A DNA stretch of 64,000 bases from Enterovibrio calviensis DSM 14347 (lineage in GTDB: Bacteria > Pseudomonadota > Gammaproteobacteria > Enterobacterales > Vibrionaceae), in the NCBI RefSeq assembly GCF_000621165.1, contig NZ_JHZA01000001.1, positions 682,001 to 746,000 of the forward strand, written 5' to 3'. The notes below the pieces were generated by a model that made no database searches, was not told the DNA's origin, and was given only the letters and a program-made list of their open reading frames with translations. The translations under genes and the position numbers were made by a program. How positions within the stretch are numbered: position 1 is the first letter of the stretch; each line of letters opens with the position of its first letter. Below are positions 17,854 through 25,834 of the stretch, piece after piece.

Positions 17854-18459
17854 TCAATCGTAGTGTTGTAGAAAAGGCGTAATGTGGCTGTTGTATGTTA
17901 GCGCTTTTACGGCACTGTGGTTCTTGAGCAGCCATTCAGCTTTTGTGCAGTTACCAATACCGATGATGGCTTGCACAAGCAGTTTAAAATCTCTTAACCA
18001 ACGATCTTTCTGATCTTCACTCCAATCTTCTCGATAGGTCTCATGGTAGTGCTCTACCCACCAATATGCACCACGTATGAAGGAAGCCACGATCGTGGTT
18101 GCAGGCGCTATCTGCTCGTCTTTCCCATCGATGAAATATTCGTCAGCCAGTGGCGTGCCTTGAGAGAAGGCCGCATAGTTGATGCAGTATTTATATAAAG
18201 CAAGTTGTAAGGCTGAAGCCGAATCACAATGGTTGAGTGACAGTGTGGTAATCGGTAAGTGTTTGGTATTGCTGCGAAATAGCTCAACAGTGCGTTTGCC
18301 CGGTAAAAGCCGTTCAATCACAAAAAACAAATCGATACTGATGAGTTTATTGCTCAAAATGCTGGTGTCCTTGTTTCTGTACTTTGTCTTAGCGCGAACG
18401 TGCGAATGAATGACAAAATGATGATATATACCAATGTAGACGGAGCATACTCTGTCCAC
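17854..18459 (-). CDS. Protein of unknown function (201 residues)
   Basis: I do not recognise this protein. It is a soluble, mixed-composition product with no signal peptide. The part from SALQLALYKYCINYAAFSQG through FIRGAYWWVEHYHETYREDW and WLRDFKLLVQAIIGIGNCTK looks helical. The start used is a GTG with only a weak ribosome site; the true start may be further in. It is followed directly by the heptamer repeat and has about 290 bp upstream shared with the chitinase promoter. Composition is A/T-rich compared with its neighbours, so it may be a later arrival. Confidence 0.5.
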   Translation of the reverse strand: MDRVCSVYIGIYHHFVIHSHVRAKTKYRNKDTSILSNKLISIDLFFVIERLLPGKRTVELFRSNTKHLPITTLSLNHCDSASALQLALYKYCINYAAFSQGTPLADEYFIDGKDEQIAPATTIVASFIRGAYWWVEHYHETYREDWSEDQKDRWLRDFKLLVQAIIGIGNCTKAEWLLKNHSAVKALTYNSHITPFLQHYD

Positions 18460-18676
18460 CTATAAAACGGAATCGCTTTGCATGAAAGCCCACAACTAAC
18501 GGGTCAATAATACGAAGAAAAACGTGCGCAATGATGCAAAAAAATGTGGGCCTTTCACCTCACTCTCTTTTGAAAAATGCTTACCCTCGCAAACCTCGTA
18601 ACTGACGTGCTACCAAAACGTCGTTCTGAACATACCCAGCATTTATTTTCGCTTAATCGTTGAATAATTAGACGGT

Positions 18677-18723
18677 TATACCCAAGCAACCCGAATCCTG
18701 CATCTTCAGGTTGCTTGGGTATA
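18677..18723. repeat. Palindromic intergenic repeat, shortened copy ahead of the chitinase
   Basis: TATACCCAAGCAACC (18677-18691) pairs with GGTTGCTTGGGTATA (18709-18723). The inner part is shorter than in other copies. It ends only 26 bases before the chitinase ATG, so it should be within the leader RNA or promoter. Confidence 0.85.
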
Positions 18724-18749
18724 TTCAATGCATCGTACAAGGAGAAGGT

Positions 18750-20057
18750 ATGAAAAAGATAATAGCAGGGGCTGCACTAAGTGCGTGTTTGACAGTGCCA
18801 GCATTTGCAGAAAATCACGTCGTTGGTGGATATTTTGCTGATTGGCAGTATGCCAACCCTGAAAACCCTTACACGGTTGCAGACATACCTGCAGAGAACC
18901 TTACGCATGTCATTTATGCTTTCCTAAGCATGTGTGGCCCTCATGAAAGTGCATCAGAAACCGTTCAACAACAAGTGGCTAAAGCCTGTGAAGGTAAAGC
19001 ACCTTATTCGGCGATTGTGGTCGACCAGAAATCTGCATTTGATATCGATTTCGGTGATGTCAGTGTCGATGTTCCTTACAAAGGTCATTTTGCCCAACTG
19101 GCGCAATTGAAAAAAGACCATCCTGAAATGACCATTTTGCCGTCGTTTGGTGGCTGGACAATGTCAGAACCGTTTCATGCGATGGCAAAAGACGATGCCG
19201 CGATTAAGCACTTTGCGAAAACCGCAGTTGAGCTGATTGCTGAATACGATTTCTTTGGCGGCATTGATCTTGATTGGGAATACCCTGGCGGCGGCGGTTT
19301 GACGACTTCTCCTTGGAACCCAGATACCAAACTGTCGGATGAAGCGAAAGCGTCAGAGCGTGCAGCGTTTACTACCTTGGTGACTGCATTGCGCAGCGAG
19401 TTGGATGCGCTCTCTGACAAAACAGGTTCAGAGTATGAGCTTTCTACTGCGGTAGGCGTTGGACCAAAAGCAGCGCAAATCGATTGGAACGCGGTTGCTC
19501 CGATGATGACCAATATGTTTGCAATGACGTATGACTTCCTTGGTGGTTGGGGACCGCAAACGGGTCACTTAACCAATTTGCACGCCACTGACCGCAGCTG
19601 GTGGGGCATGGGTGCCGATGTATTTATCAATCAAATGATTGAAGTGGGTATTCCGAAAGACAAACTGGTTCTTGGCGCGGCGTTTTATGGTCGTGGTTGG
19701 GAAGGGTCTGAATTTGACGGCACGTTGCCTTCAGCAGACTTGGCGTCAGAAAAAGGTGCAAGCTTTGGTTCAGGTGAGCCAGGTTACTTCATGTACTGGG
19801 ACTTGAAAGCTAACTATACGAAAGACCAAGGTTACGAGTATGGTTACGACGAAGAGTCACATGCCCCGTTCTTATGGAACGCAGAGAAGAAAGTCTTTAT
19901 CTCTTTTGAAGACCAACGCTCTGTGAAGGCAAAAGCCGAGTGGGCTAAAAAGCAAGGTCTTGCGGGTGTGTTTACGTGGGAACTCTCGGGTGATCCAAAT
20001 GACGAACTTACGGGTGTGATGCACCAAGTGCTTCGAAGCAAAACCGCACAAAACTAA
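18750..20057 (+). CDS. GH18 chitinase, secreted
   Basis: A 435-residue GH18 glycosidase with a Sec signal peptide (MKKIIAGAALSACLTVPAFA). The barrel landmarks are VVGGYFADWQ, THVIYAFLSM, LPSFGGWTMSE, the catalytic strand FFGGIDLDWEYPGG, MTYDFLGGWG, and GVFTWELSGD. The catalytic acid is E177 with D175 and D173; the first Asp of the DXXDXDXE motif is Gly170 here. There is no chitin-binding module. It would cleave chitin chains outside the cell or in the periplasm. The start at 18750 follows AAGGAGAAGGT. It is monocistronic with a strong terminator. Confidence 0.93.
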   Translation: MKKIIAGAALSACLTVPAFAENHVVGGYFADWQYANPENPYTVADIPAENLTHVIYAFLSMCGPHESASETVQQQVAKACEGKAPYSAIVVDQKSAFDIDFGDVSVDVPYKGHFAQLAQLKKDHPEMTILPSFGGWTMSEPFHAMAKDDAAIKHFAKTAVELIAEYDFFGGIDLDWEYPGGGGLTTSPWNPDTKLSDEAKASERAAFTTLVTALRSELDALSDKTGSEYELSTAVGVGPKAAQIDWNAVAPMMTNMFAMTYDFLGGWGPQTGHLTNLHATDRSWWGMGADVFINQMIEVGIPKDKLVLGAAFYGRGWEGSEFDGTLPSADLASEKGASFGSGEPGYFMYWDLKANYTKDQGYEYGYDEESHAPFLWNAEKKVFISFEDQRSVKAKAEWAKKQGLAGVFTWELSGDPNDELTGVMHQVLRSKTAQN

Positions 20058-20111
20058 TACAGACTAATAGCCAATGCTGACACGACATCGTCGATAGTCA
20101 GGCTAGTACAC

Positions 20112-20141
20112 AAAGCCCAGCAAAGATTGCTGGGCTTTTTT
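20112..20141 (+). terminator. Terminator after the chitinase gene
   Basis: AAAGCCCAGCAA (20112-20123) pairs with TTGCTGGGCTTT (20127-20138), followed by further T residues. Confidence 0.9.
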
Positions 20142-20205
20142 GTGCAAGTGACAGACTGCAAGAGGCTTGGTACTGCTATGAATATCGTTGGGGGTCGTCG
20201 GTCGT

Positions 20206-20985
20206 CTACGGGACATCAATTTGCGTGTTCAGCCCATGCTTCTTCTTGAGTGACGATATGTAGTCTGTGTTGTCCTTCAAGAATTGGTTGAACTGAATGA
20301 TAAGCTCGGGATGTTGCGTGCTCGATAGATGTCGTGTACCAGAAAGAAAGGGAAGTTGACGATTTAAAGATATTGCAGGTGCGTCCTGATGATCTTTGAG
20401 AAGCTTAAGCCGAATGACCGCTGTGTTGGTATAGATTCCATCGATTCGTTCCGTTAAAAGCATCTTAATGAGTGCATCCATATTGACGGCTTCAAACACG
20501 TTGATTTTTTTCGCTTGGATATCCGAAAGAAATGGCCAGGGAGTAAAGCCAGAGATCATTCCGATGTTATGAAGTTCTTCTCTTGGATTGTCATGGTCTT
20601 CATCCAACATGACAATACCGTCGACAAATGACACGACAGGTTGGCTGTAAACAACCTCGTAGCCTTCTTTGAGGTTTTGTGACCATCTTGGGTTGTCTGG
20701 GTACTTCGCATCTATGCTGCCAGTGAGCAGGCTACGATATAGCCGCTTTAACGGTAAAGCCTGGTATTCAAAGTGATAGCCACTTTTCTCAGCAAACGCA
20801 TCCAGTAAGTCTCGGTTAAAGCCTTGGTAGTCGCCGTTCTGATAGCTGGAGTAGGGCGAGTAGTCAGTGAAAGGCTGGACTCCGATGGTAAACGTGGTTT
20901 TTTGGGCGGCTTGAATATTTGTTGACACTAAGCCCACTAAAATCAGTAAACCCCAGTTTTGCCATTTGAAAGAGTGCATCTTCAT
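20206..20985 (-). CDS. Periplasmic solute-binding protein family 3-like
   Basis: The 259-residue product has a signal peptide (ending LVSTNIQAAQ) and the start of a family 3 binding domain: FTIGVQPFTDYSPYSSYQNG, YQGFNRDLLDAFAEKSGYHF, LPLKRLYRSLLTGSIDAKYP. These proteins bind polar amino acids or similar solutes. No ABC permease or ATPase is next to it, so it may be an orphan binding or sensing protein. The start at 20985 is chosen because AAGG precedes it; the longer frame to 21114 runs through the terminator of the neighbouring gene and is not credible. Confidence 0.82.
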   Translation of the reverse strand: MKMHSFKWQNWGLLILVGLVSTNIQAAQKTTFTIGVQPFTDYSPYSSYQNGDYQGFNRDLLDAFAEKSGYHFEYQALPLKRLYRSLLTGSIDAKYPDNPRWSQNLKEGYEVVYSQPVVSFVDGIVMLDEDHDNPREELHNIGMISGFTPWPFLSDIQAKKINVFEAVNMDALIKMLLTERIDGIYTNTAVIRLKLLKDHQDAPAISLNRQLPFLSGTRHLSSTQHPELIIQFNQFLKDNTDYISSLKKKHGLNTQIDVP

Positions 20986-21067
20986 ATGCCAACCTTTTCT
21001 TATTAATAAGAACAGTATAGCCAGTATTAAAGGGTTGGTTGGGGCAAAAAAATAGCCGTAGTCAGAA

Positions 21068-21101
21068 AGACAAAAACCCCGCATGGCGGGGTTTTGTCTT
21101 T
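21068..21101 (-). terminator. Terminator hairpin upstream of the solute-binding gene
   Basis: AGACAAAAACCCCGC pairs with GCGGGGTTTTGTCT around ATG, giving a strong stem with T runs on the minus strand. It probably ends transcripts from the sugar dehydrogenase gene. Confidence 0.85.
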
Positions 21102-21150
21102 TACTAGCAAGCAAAGGTGACTTCGTTTTTTCTTGGTATGCGCTGAATAT

Positions 21151-21216
21151 AGTGATGGATAATCACGCTGTCCAATAAATAACACATCCAATTTAAAGGT
21201 TGGACAGTACATCACT
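21151..21216. repeat. Nested inverted repeats, possible structured RNA
   Basis: AGTGATG (21151-21157) pairs with CATCACT (21210-21216), and inside it CTGTCCAA (21168-21175) pairs with TTGGACAG (21200-21207). Together they make a two-part stem in the 379-bp gap between the sugar dehydrogenase and the solute-binding gene. Confidence 0.5.
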
Positions 21217-21364
21217 TTCCCAGTGTAACTAATTCTGTTACATGGATTTTTTGGCGATTCATTTCCAAAAATACACCAATATTCGGGCAGAATAAAAAAT
21301 TTATGCTTGTAATGAATTCTTTACACTTTGTGTTTTGAATGTCATATAGCAGACAATCTGCATC

Positions 21365-22567
21365 CTAATTTATTGGCGCTGGAGAGAGACGGAGCACTGC
21401 ACCATCAGACGAATCCGTTAAAAGATAAATGAGACCATCTGGCCCTTCGACGACATCTCGAATACGACCAAATTTACCATCCAGTAATTTTTCTTGTGCG
21501 ACAACATATTTACCCTGTGTATCTTCTATTTCCAAACGCACCAAAAGACCAAATTTTAGCGAACCAAGCAATATATCTCCTTGCCAGTTTGGAAAAGCCT
21601 TTCCCTTAACCATGTCCAGACCAGAAGGGGCTATCGATGGAACCCAATACTCCACAGGTTGCGCCATTCCTTCAGCGGTCGTTCCCTGACCAATCGATGA
21701 GCCAGTGACATAATTCACGCCATAAGTGATGGTAGGCCAGCCATAGTTTGTGCCGGACGTGATCAGGTTGAGCTCATCACCCCCTTGAGGGCCATGTTCG
21801 TGCGTCCAGAGCGACGTGCCGTCATTATCCAATGTCATCCCTTGTATATTGCGATGACCGAAGCTGAAAATCTCAGGCTTGGCGGTTGGGTCTGAAAGGA
21901 AAGGGTTGTCTTCAGGAATCGACCCATCGAGGTTGAGCCTCACTAGCGTACCGATGTGAGAATCATTCTGTTGCGCTTTATCTCGATTGCCACGATCGCC
22001 TAATGCAATGTATAGATGCTGCTCAGTGGCGAGTAAACGGCCACCAAAATGACGGCCACCCGCCAGTTTGGGATATTGCTGGAATATTTGGGTGATATTG
22101 GAGAGCGATCTGGCGCCAGTGCGGGTGTCTTCGTCTAGCGTGGCGCTGACGACACTGGTACCTGATTTTCGATAGTCGCCTTTTTCTGCGTAGGCGAGGT
22201 AGATTTTCTTTGAGGTTTCAAAGTCTGGAGATAATGCCAAACCTAACAAACCGCCTTGACCAGAATAATTCAATTTGTCTGGCAGCCCGTTAACATTCGT
22301 GACGACATAGTCAGTCGACACATGTTTCAACCCACCATTTCGTTCAGATATCAGCATGGAAGCATCAGGAAGAAAAACCAATGACCAAGGGTGATTAAGG
22401 CCAGTGGCTAATGTACTGACCGTAAAACTGTGTTTCTGCGACTTGATGGTTTCACCATGTGCAGGGGTAACCAATAGTGTTCCCACAACGACAGGCAGAA
22501 AAGCAAATGAGGCCGCGCGACGCGCGATAACATGACGGAGATGTGCAAAATGAGTGACGGTAAACAA
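21365..22567 (-). CDS. PQQ-dependent aldose sugar dehydrogenase (YliI/Asd-like)
   Basis: The 400-residue exported protein is a six-bladed propeller dehydrogenase of the soluble glucose dehydrogenase/sorbosone dehydrogenase family. Landmarks are LNHPWSLVFLPDASMLISER, GQGGLLGLALSPDF, GRHFGGRL, LYIALGDRGNRDKAQ, SFGHRNIQGM, LWTHEHGPQGGDELNLI, NYGWP and IAPSGLDMVKG. Such enzymes oxidise aldoses in the periplasm with PQQ and calcium. The N-terminus has a long, basic signal (RHVIARRAASFAFLPVVVG). A TTG start at 22567 with AGGATAGGT before it is the best fit. It lies downstream of the GGDEF gene with a hairpin between. Confidence 0.9.
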   Translation of the reverse strand: MFTVTHFAHLRHVIARRAASFAFLPVVVGTLLVTPAHGETIKSQKHSFTVSTLATGLNHPWSLVFLPDASMLISERNGGLKHVSTDYVVTNVNGLPDKLNYSGQGGLLGLALSPDFETSKKIYLAYAEKGDYRKSGTSVVSATLDEDTRTGARSLSNITQIFQQYPKLAGGRHFGGRLLATEQHLYIALGDRGNRDKAQQNDSHIGTLVRLNLDGSIPEDNPFLSDPTAKPEIFSFGHRNIQGMTLDNDGTSLWTHEHGPQGGDELNLITSGTNYGWPTITYGVNYVTGSSIGQGTTAEGMAQPVEYWVPSIAPSGLDMVKGKAFPNWQGDILLGSLKFGLLVRLEIEDTQGKYVVAQEKLLDGKFGRIRDVVEGPDGLIYLLTDSSDGAVLRLSPAPIN

Positions 22568-22583
22568 AACACCTATCCTTAAC

Positions 22584-22619
22584 GATAAACGCGCTAAACA
22601 GATGGTTAGCGCGTTTATC
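22584..22619 (-). terminator. 14-bp perfect hairpin after the GGDEF gene
   Basis: GATAAACGCGCTAA (22584-22597) pairs with TTAGCGCGTTTATC (22606-22619) across an eight-base loop. It lies 28 bases past the GGDEF stop and just ahead of the sugar dehydrogenase start. The T run is short, so it may be a partial terminator. Confidence 0.65.
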
Positions 22620-22646
22620 AGTATTACGTGAATAACGCGTGTCGAA

Positions 22647-24659
22647 CTATGTAAAGTGTTGTGCGAATCGAAACTTCAATCGTCTAACGCCTCGAGATAG
22701 ACGTTGCACACGATCGTTCAGATTATGCTTATTGTTTGTCATAGAATCTGGTTTCTCTTCGCTTTCCTTACTCATGGTGCTTTCAACACGATTTCGACCA
22801 TTTTGTTTGGCGCGATACAACAGCTTGTCGACATCGCTGTGTATGTCAGAGAGCGATTGATCTTTTCCTATCTCAATGACACCAAAACTCGCCGTAACAT
22901 TAAAGCTATCACCTTGCTCGCTTTGGAACGACAACTCTTTGATACGCAGGCGCAAGTCTTCTGCGATCACCGACGCTTTCTCTATTTCACTCGTGGGGAG
23001 CAGCAGCATGAACTCTTCACCACCTACGCGTGCGCATATGTCATCACGACGGAGGTTGCTATTGAACAGTTCGGCAACCCCCACTAACACTTGGTCACCG
23101 ACTGGGTGCCCATAGGTGTCGTTGACTTGTTTGAAGTGATCGATATCGAGGAGTAAGCAGCTCACTGGCATATCGCCCGCTGCCATGTCTTTTTGAACGC
23201 GCTCAAGCTGCGCACCGAAGTAGCGGCGATTGAATAGCCCGGTCAAACTATCTGTGTTGGCGATTTTACCCCAGCGAATACGGCGTCGGTTTACCCAAAG
23301 TGCGATGAGTGAGGCAATGATAGCGGCACCGATACTCGCAACAATTATGACATTCAGGTATTCAACTTTGTCTTCATTGGTTTTTAATTCAAGGGTTTGT
23401 AATACATTGTTCCAGCTCAAATGCTGGTTTTCGGCTTTGAGTTTTTCGAGGTTAAACAACATTTGTTGTCGCTCTAAACTGTCAACCTGCTCATCCGACG
23501 TAAAAGTATTAAAGCGTTCTTGGTAATCCAGTAACGTCAGATAAGCATTCTTATAGTCTTCCAACCCAAAATGTGCTTTTGACGCCACCAAGTAAAGTGC
23601 AATCTCTGAGCGATACAAGCGAGCCTGCTCTTTGAGTGTACCCATGAGCGGAGTGACGAGGTCAATCGCGGCTTGATAGTTATTGCTGAGCAAACTTTCA
23701 TTGGCTTTTAGGTAGTTATATTTGCTTATGTAATATCGGATGTTTTCACGTTCACGCAACGTATCCGTGGCCTTCAAGTAACGCATCATGTTTTTTGTGT
23801 CGCCAGCTTGAAGCAGTAGGTCGGCAATTTGTAGATTGATGCGGAAGCGGTTAGAGCCATCACCAAGCACTTCTGCGATTTGCAGTGCTTGTTTGTATTC
23901 GAGCAAGGCTTGGTTTTTGTCGCCTTGTTTTTTCGCCAACTCAGCCATGTCGAGTTTAACCAGCAGTTGGTTAAATGACATTTTGCGTTGACGGAAAAAT
24001 TGGTATGACTGTTCGAGTAACAGCGAGGCTTTATCAAAGCCATTCAATTGAACCAAAATTCCGCCAAGGTTCGATGCAATGCGCTCAATAAGCAGATCAT
24101 TGTCAGTATTCTTCGCGGCTTCTAATGAACTCATTAAGGCTGCCATCGATACATCGTAATCGTTCTGTGCTTTATAGGCTTGACCCTTTACCAACAAAAT
24201 CTCTGCGGTGACTTCGGGGTTATTGAGAGACTGTGATTCTTCCAGCAGCTCATCAAGCTGTGTAAGTACGAGCGCCTCTTCCCCTTTCAGTATCCGGGCT
24301 TGGCTGAGCCGTAACTGCATCAAAAATCTGTCGGCTTGAAGCAATGGGTCGCTAGCAGTGAGTTCTATACCTCTGTTTGCCGCCTCAATCGCGCTCTCGG
24401 GGTCGTTCAAAATCAAATCAACAGTCGACTTCTGCAAGTAATAACGAGCAAGAAGAGGCAGAGGCTGATTCTCCTTTAGTTCGACCTTCTCGAGTTCACT
24501 TAACAAGGCTCTCGCCTTGATAGGCACAGAATAAAGGATTGATTGCACGCCGTTTAGCGCGCGTTCGAAAGATTGTGTCTTCTCTACCGTAGCGTGAGCA
24601 TTCGCAGTGAAAAGCACTGCAATAATCAATAGAGCCGAGTGAATGAGAGGTATACGCAT
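22647..24659 (-). CDS. Diguanylate cyclase with periplasmic TPR region
   Basis: The 670-residue protein has a signal peptide, a long TPR-rich sensor region (about residues 25-430, e.g. LLVKGQAYKAQNDYDVSMAA, KQGDKNQALLEYKQALQIAE), one transmembrane helix (LNVIIVASIGAAIIASLIAL, about 450-470) and a C-terminal GGDEF domain. The active loop is GGEEF in ARVGGEEFMLLLP, and the product-binding I-site RXXD (RRDD) lies five residues ahead, so it should make c-di-GMP and be product-inhibited. A basic tail follows. I choose the ATG at 24659 (MRIPLIHSA), preceded by GGGAAG, over one eight codons upstream. Signal sensed is unknown. Confidence 0.92.
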   Translation of the reverse strand: MRIPLIHSALLIIAVLFTANAHATVEKTQSFERALNGVQSILYSVPIKARALLSELEKVELKENQPLPLLARYYLQKSTVDLILNDPESAIEAANRGIELTASDPLLQADRFLMQLRLSQARILKGEEALVLTQLDELLEESQSLNNPEVTAEILLVKGQAYKAQNDYDVSMAALMSSLEAAKNTDNDLLIERIASNLGGILVQLNGFDKASLLLEQSYQFFRQRKMSFNQLLVKLDMAELAKKQGDKNQALLEYKQALQIAEVLGDGSNRFRINLQIADLLLQAGDTKNMMRYLKATDTLRERENIRYYISKYNYLKANESLLSNNYQAAIDLVTPLMGTLKEQARLYRSEIALYLVASKAHFGLEDYKNAYLTLLDYQERFNTFTSDEQVDSLERQQMLFNLEKLKAENQHLSWNNVLQTLELKTNEDKVEYLNVIIVASIGAAIIASLIALWVNRRRIRWGKIANTDSLTGLFNRRYFGAQLERVQKDMAAGDMPVSCLLLDIDHFKQVNDTYGHPVGDQVLVGVAELFNSNLRRDDICARVGGEEFMLLLPTSEIEKASVIAEDLRLRIKELSFQSEQGDSFNVTASFGVIEIGKDQSLSDIHSDVDKLLYRAKQNGRNRVESTMSKESEEKPDSMTNNKHNLNDRVQRLSRGVRRLKFRFAQHFT

Positions 24660-24992
24660 TGATTGAGCTTCCCTGACCGACATCGCGATATATGAGTAAA
24701 TGTATTGAAGGTATCTTTAATATTTTTAGTGGCTATAGATTACTCAACCGGAAGATTTCTCCGTGTCTTATTTTGGAGACGATTGTTTGATTGTTTAAAT
24801 CATCTCTCGTTAAGCGTAGATAGGGATAAGGCATTTTTCCTGCGATGGATTTGAAGCTGTTTATTGGGTATGGAATGCAGGGAATAATAGGGGAATAGCC
24901 CGTACACGAGATTTGAAGACGGCGAGACGGGCTTTGAATTTAGCTTTGTGAGCTTGATTGATAGCGTTGTTGATTGTGGTTGTTGGGTGTGG

Positions 24993-25229
24993 TTATTGAG
25001 TAATTTGCTGATAAATTTCGTCTTTGAGCTGTACGCGCCGCATTCGTAAGTGTCGAAAGTTGTCATCATCGGTAGGAATTTTGGCCATTTCAAGACCACG
25101 AATTTTGTGGTCGAGATGGTGGTACTCATCAACCATGCTGCAGAAGGCAGTGTCTGCCATTTTCATATCGTGAATCTTGTCTTTTAACTCGGGGAACTCG
25201 AACATGAGTGCGTGATTTTCACCGTGCAT
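24993..25229 (-). CDS. DUF465 (YdcH-like) small protein
   Basis: The 78-residue product has the DUF465 pattern: FPELKDKIHDMKMADTAFCS, MVDEYHHLDHKIRGLE and RHLRMRRVQLKDEIYQQI, an antiparallel coiled-coil hairpin. The function of the family is unknown. It stands alone between two gaps of about 300 bp. The upstream gap (25230-25512) contains an imperfect hairpin near 25465-25490 (GACGGGTAGT with ACTATCCCGTC), possibly the terminator of the DUF2960 gene; the downstream gap (24660-24992) shows nothing I can name. Confidence 0.88.
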   Translation of the reverse strand: MHGENHALMFEFPELKDKIHDMKMADTAFCSMVDEYHHLDHKIRGLEMAKIPTDDDNFRHLRMRRVQLKDEIYQQITQ

Positions 25230-25512
25230 AGTCGCTCCTGTAGGTAATTGACGAACGCCTGACGCTACCGCATCTCTCCAAACGCCATTCCAACAATGAT
25301 GGTGACGATGGTGAAGAGGTTTTCGTGAACAAGTCGACGTTACTTGGCTCTTCTTGCATTGTGCTCACAACACAGAGGATAAGAACAAAGACGATGGGAT
25401 TCTAGCAGGAGGTGATAGGGGATGAGGGCAAGTCTTGATGGTAAAACGGGTCTTGCAGATAGGACGGGTAGTGATAACTATCCCGTCACTGGCATTAAGG
25501 CATTTGTAGCAC

Positions 25513-25776
25513 TTAGCGATTGTCTTTGATTGACGCCGCTTCTTTCTTCAACAAGAAGATTTTGCTAAATCCAAGCTTGTTGAAGTAGCTGTCTCGGTGA
25601 TTTCTCACCGCTTTGCCGTCCGCAATCACTTCGAGCTGTCTTTCCATTTTCAGAAAGTCAGTGATGTCGATACCTTCCGCTTCGGCAGCAGCTTCGTGTG
25701 GAGAGCGGTGCTGACGGTAGGAGAAAGTCATGACTTTGGTTTCGCCTTTGTATTCATATTGGAGTTGGCGTGACAT
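25513..25776 (-). CDS. DUF2960 family protein
   Basis: The 87-residue product starts MSRQLQYEYKGETKVMTFSY and contains HRSPHEAAAEAEGIDITDFL, KMERQLEVIADG and SYFNKLGFSKIFLLKKE, matching the small marine-gammaproteobacterial family DUF2960. No function is known. The start at 25776 follows AAGGTG; a longer frame to 25833 reads through the intergenic gap. It is 58 bases after the PhoD-like phosphatase gene on the same strand and is probably in its transcript. Confidence 0.85.
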   Translation of the reverse strand: MSRQLQYEYKGETKVMTFSYRQHRSPHEAAAEAEGIDITDFLKMERQLEVIADGKAVRNHRDSYFNKLGFSKIFLLKKEAASIKDNR

Positions 25777-25834
25777 ATCTGCACCTTGAACAAGTTTTTT
25801 AGGTGGCGGAGTATTTATCAGCCACCTCTGCAAG

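Noticed and set aside
17702..17935. Open frame encoding FTFYLLP repeats
   Set aside because: It is the heptamer array translated on the minus strand; no ribosome site and no link to a known protein.
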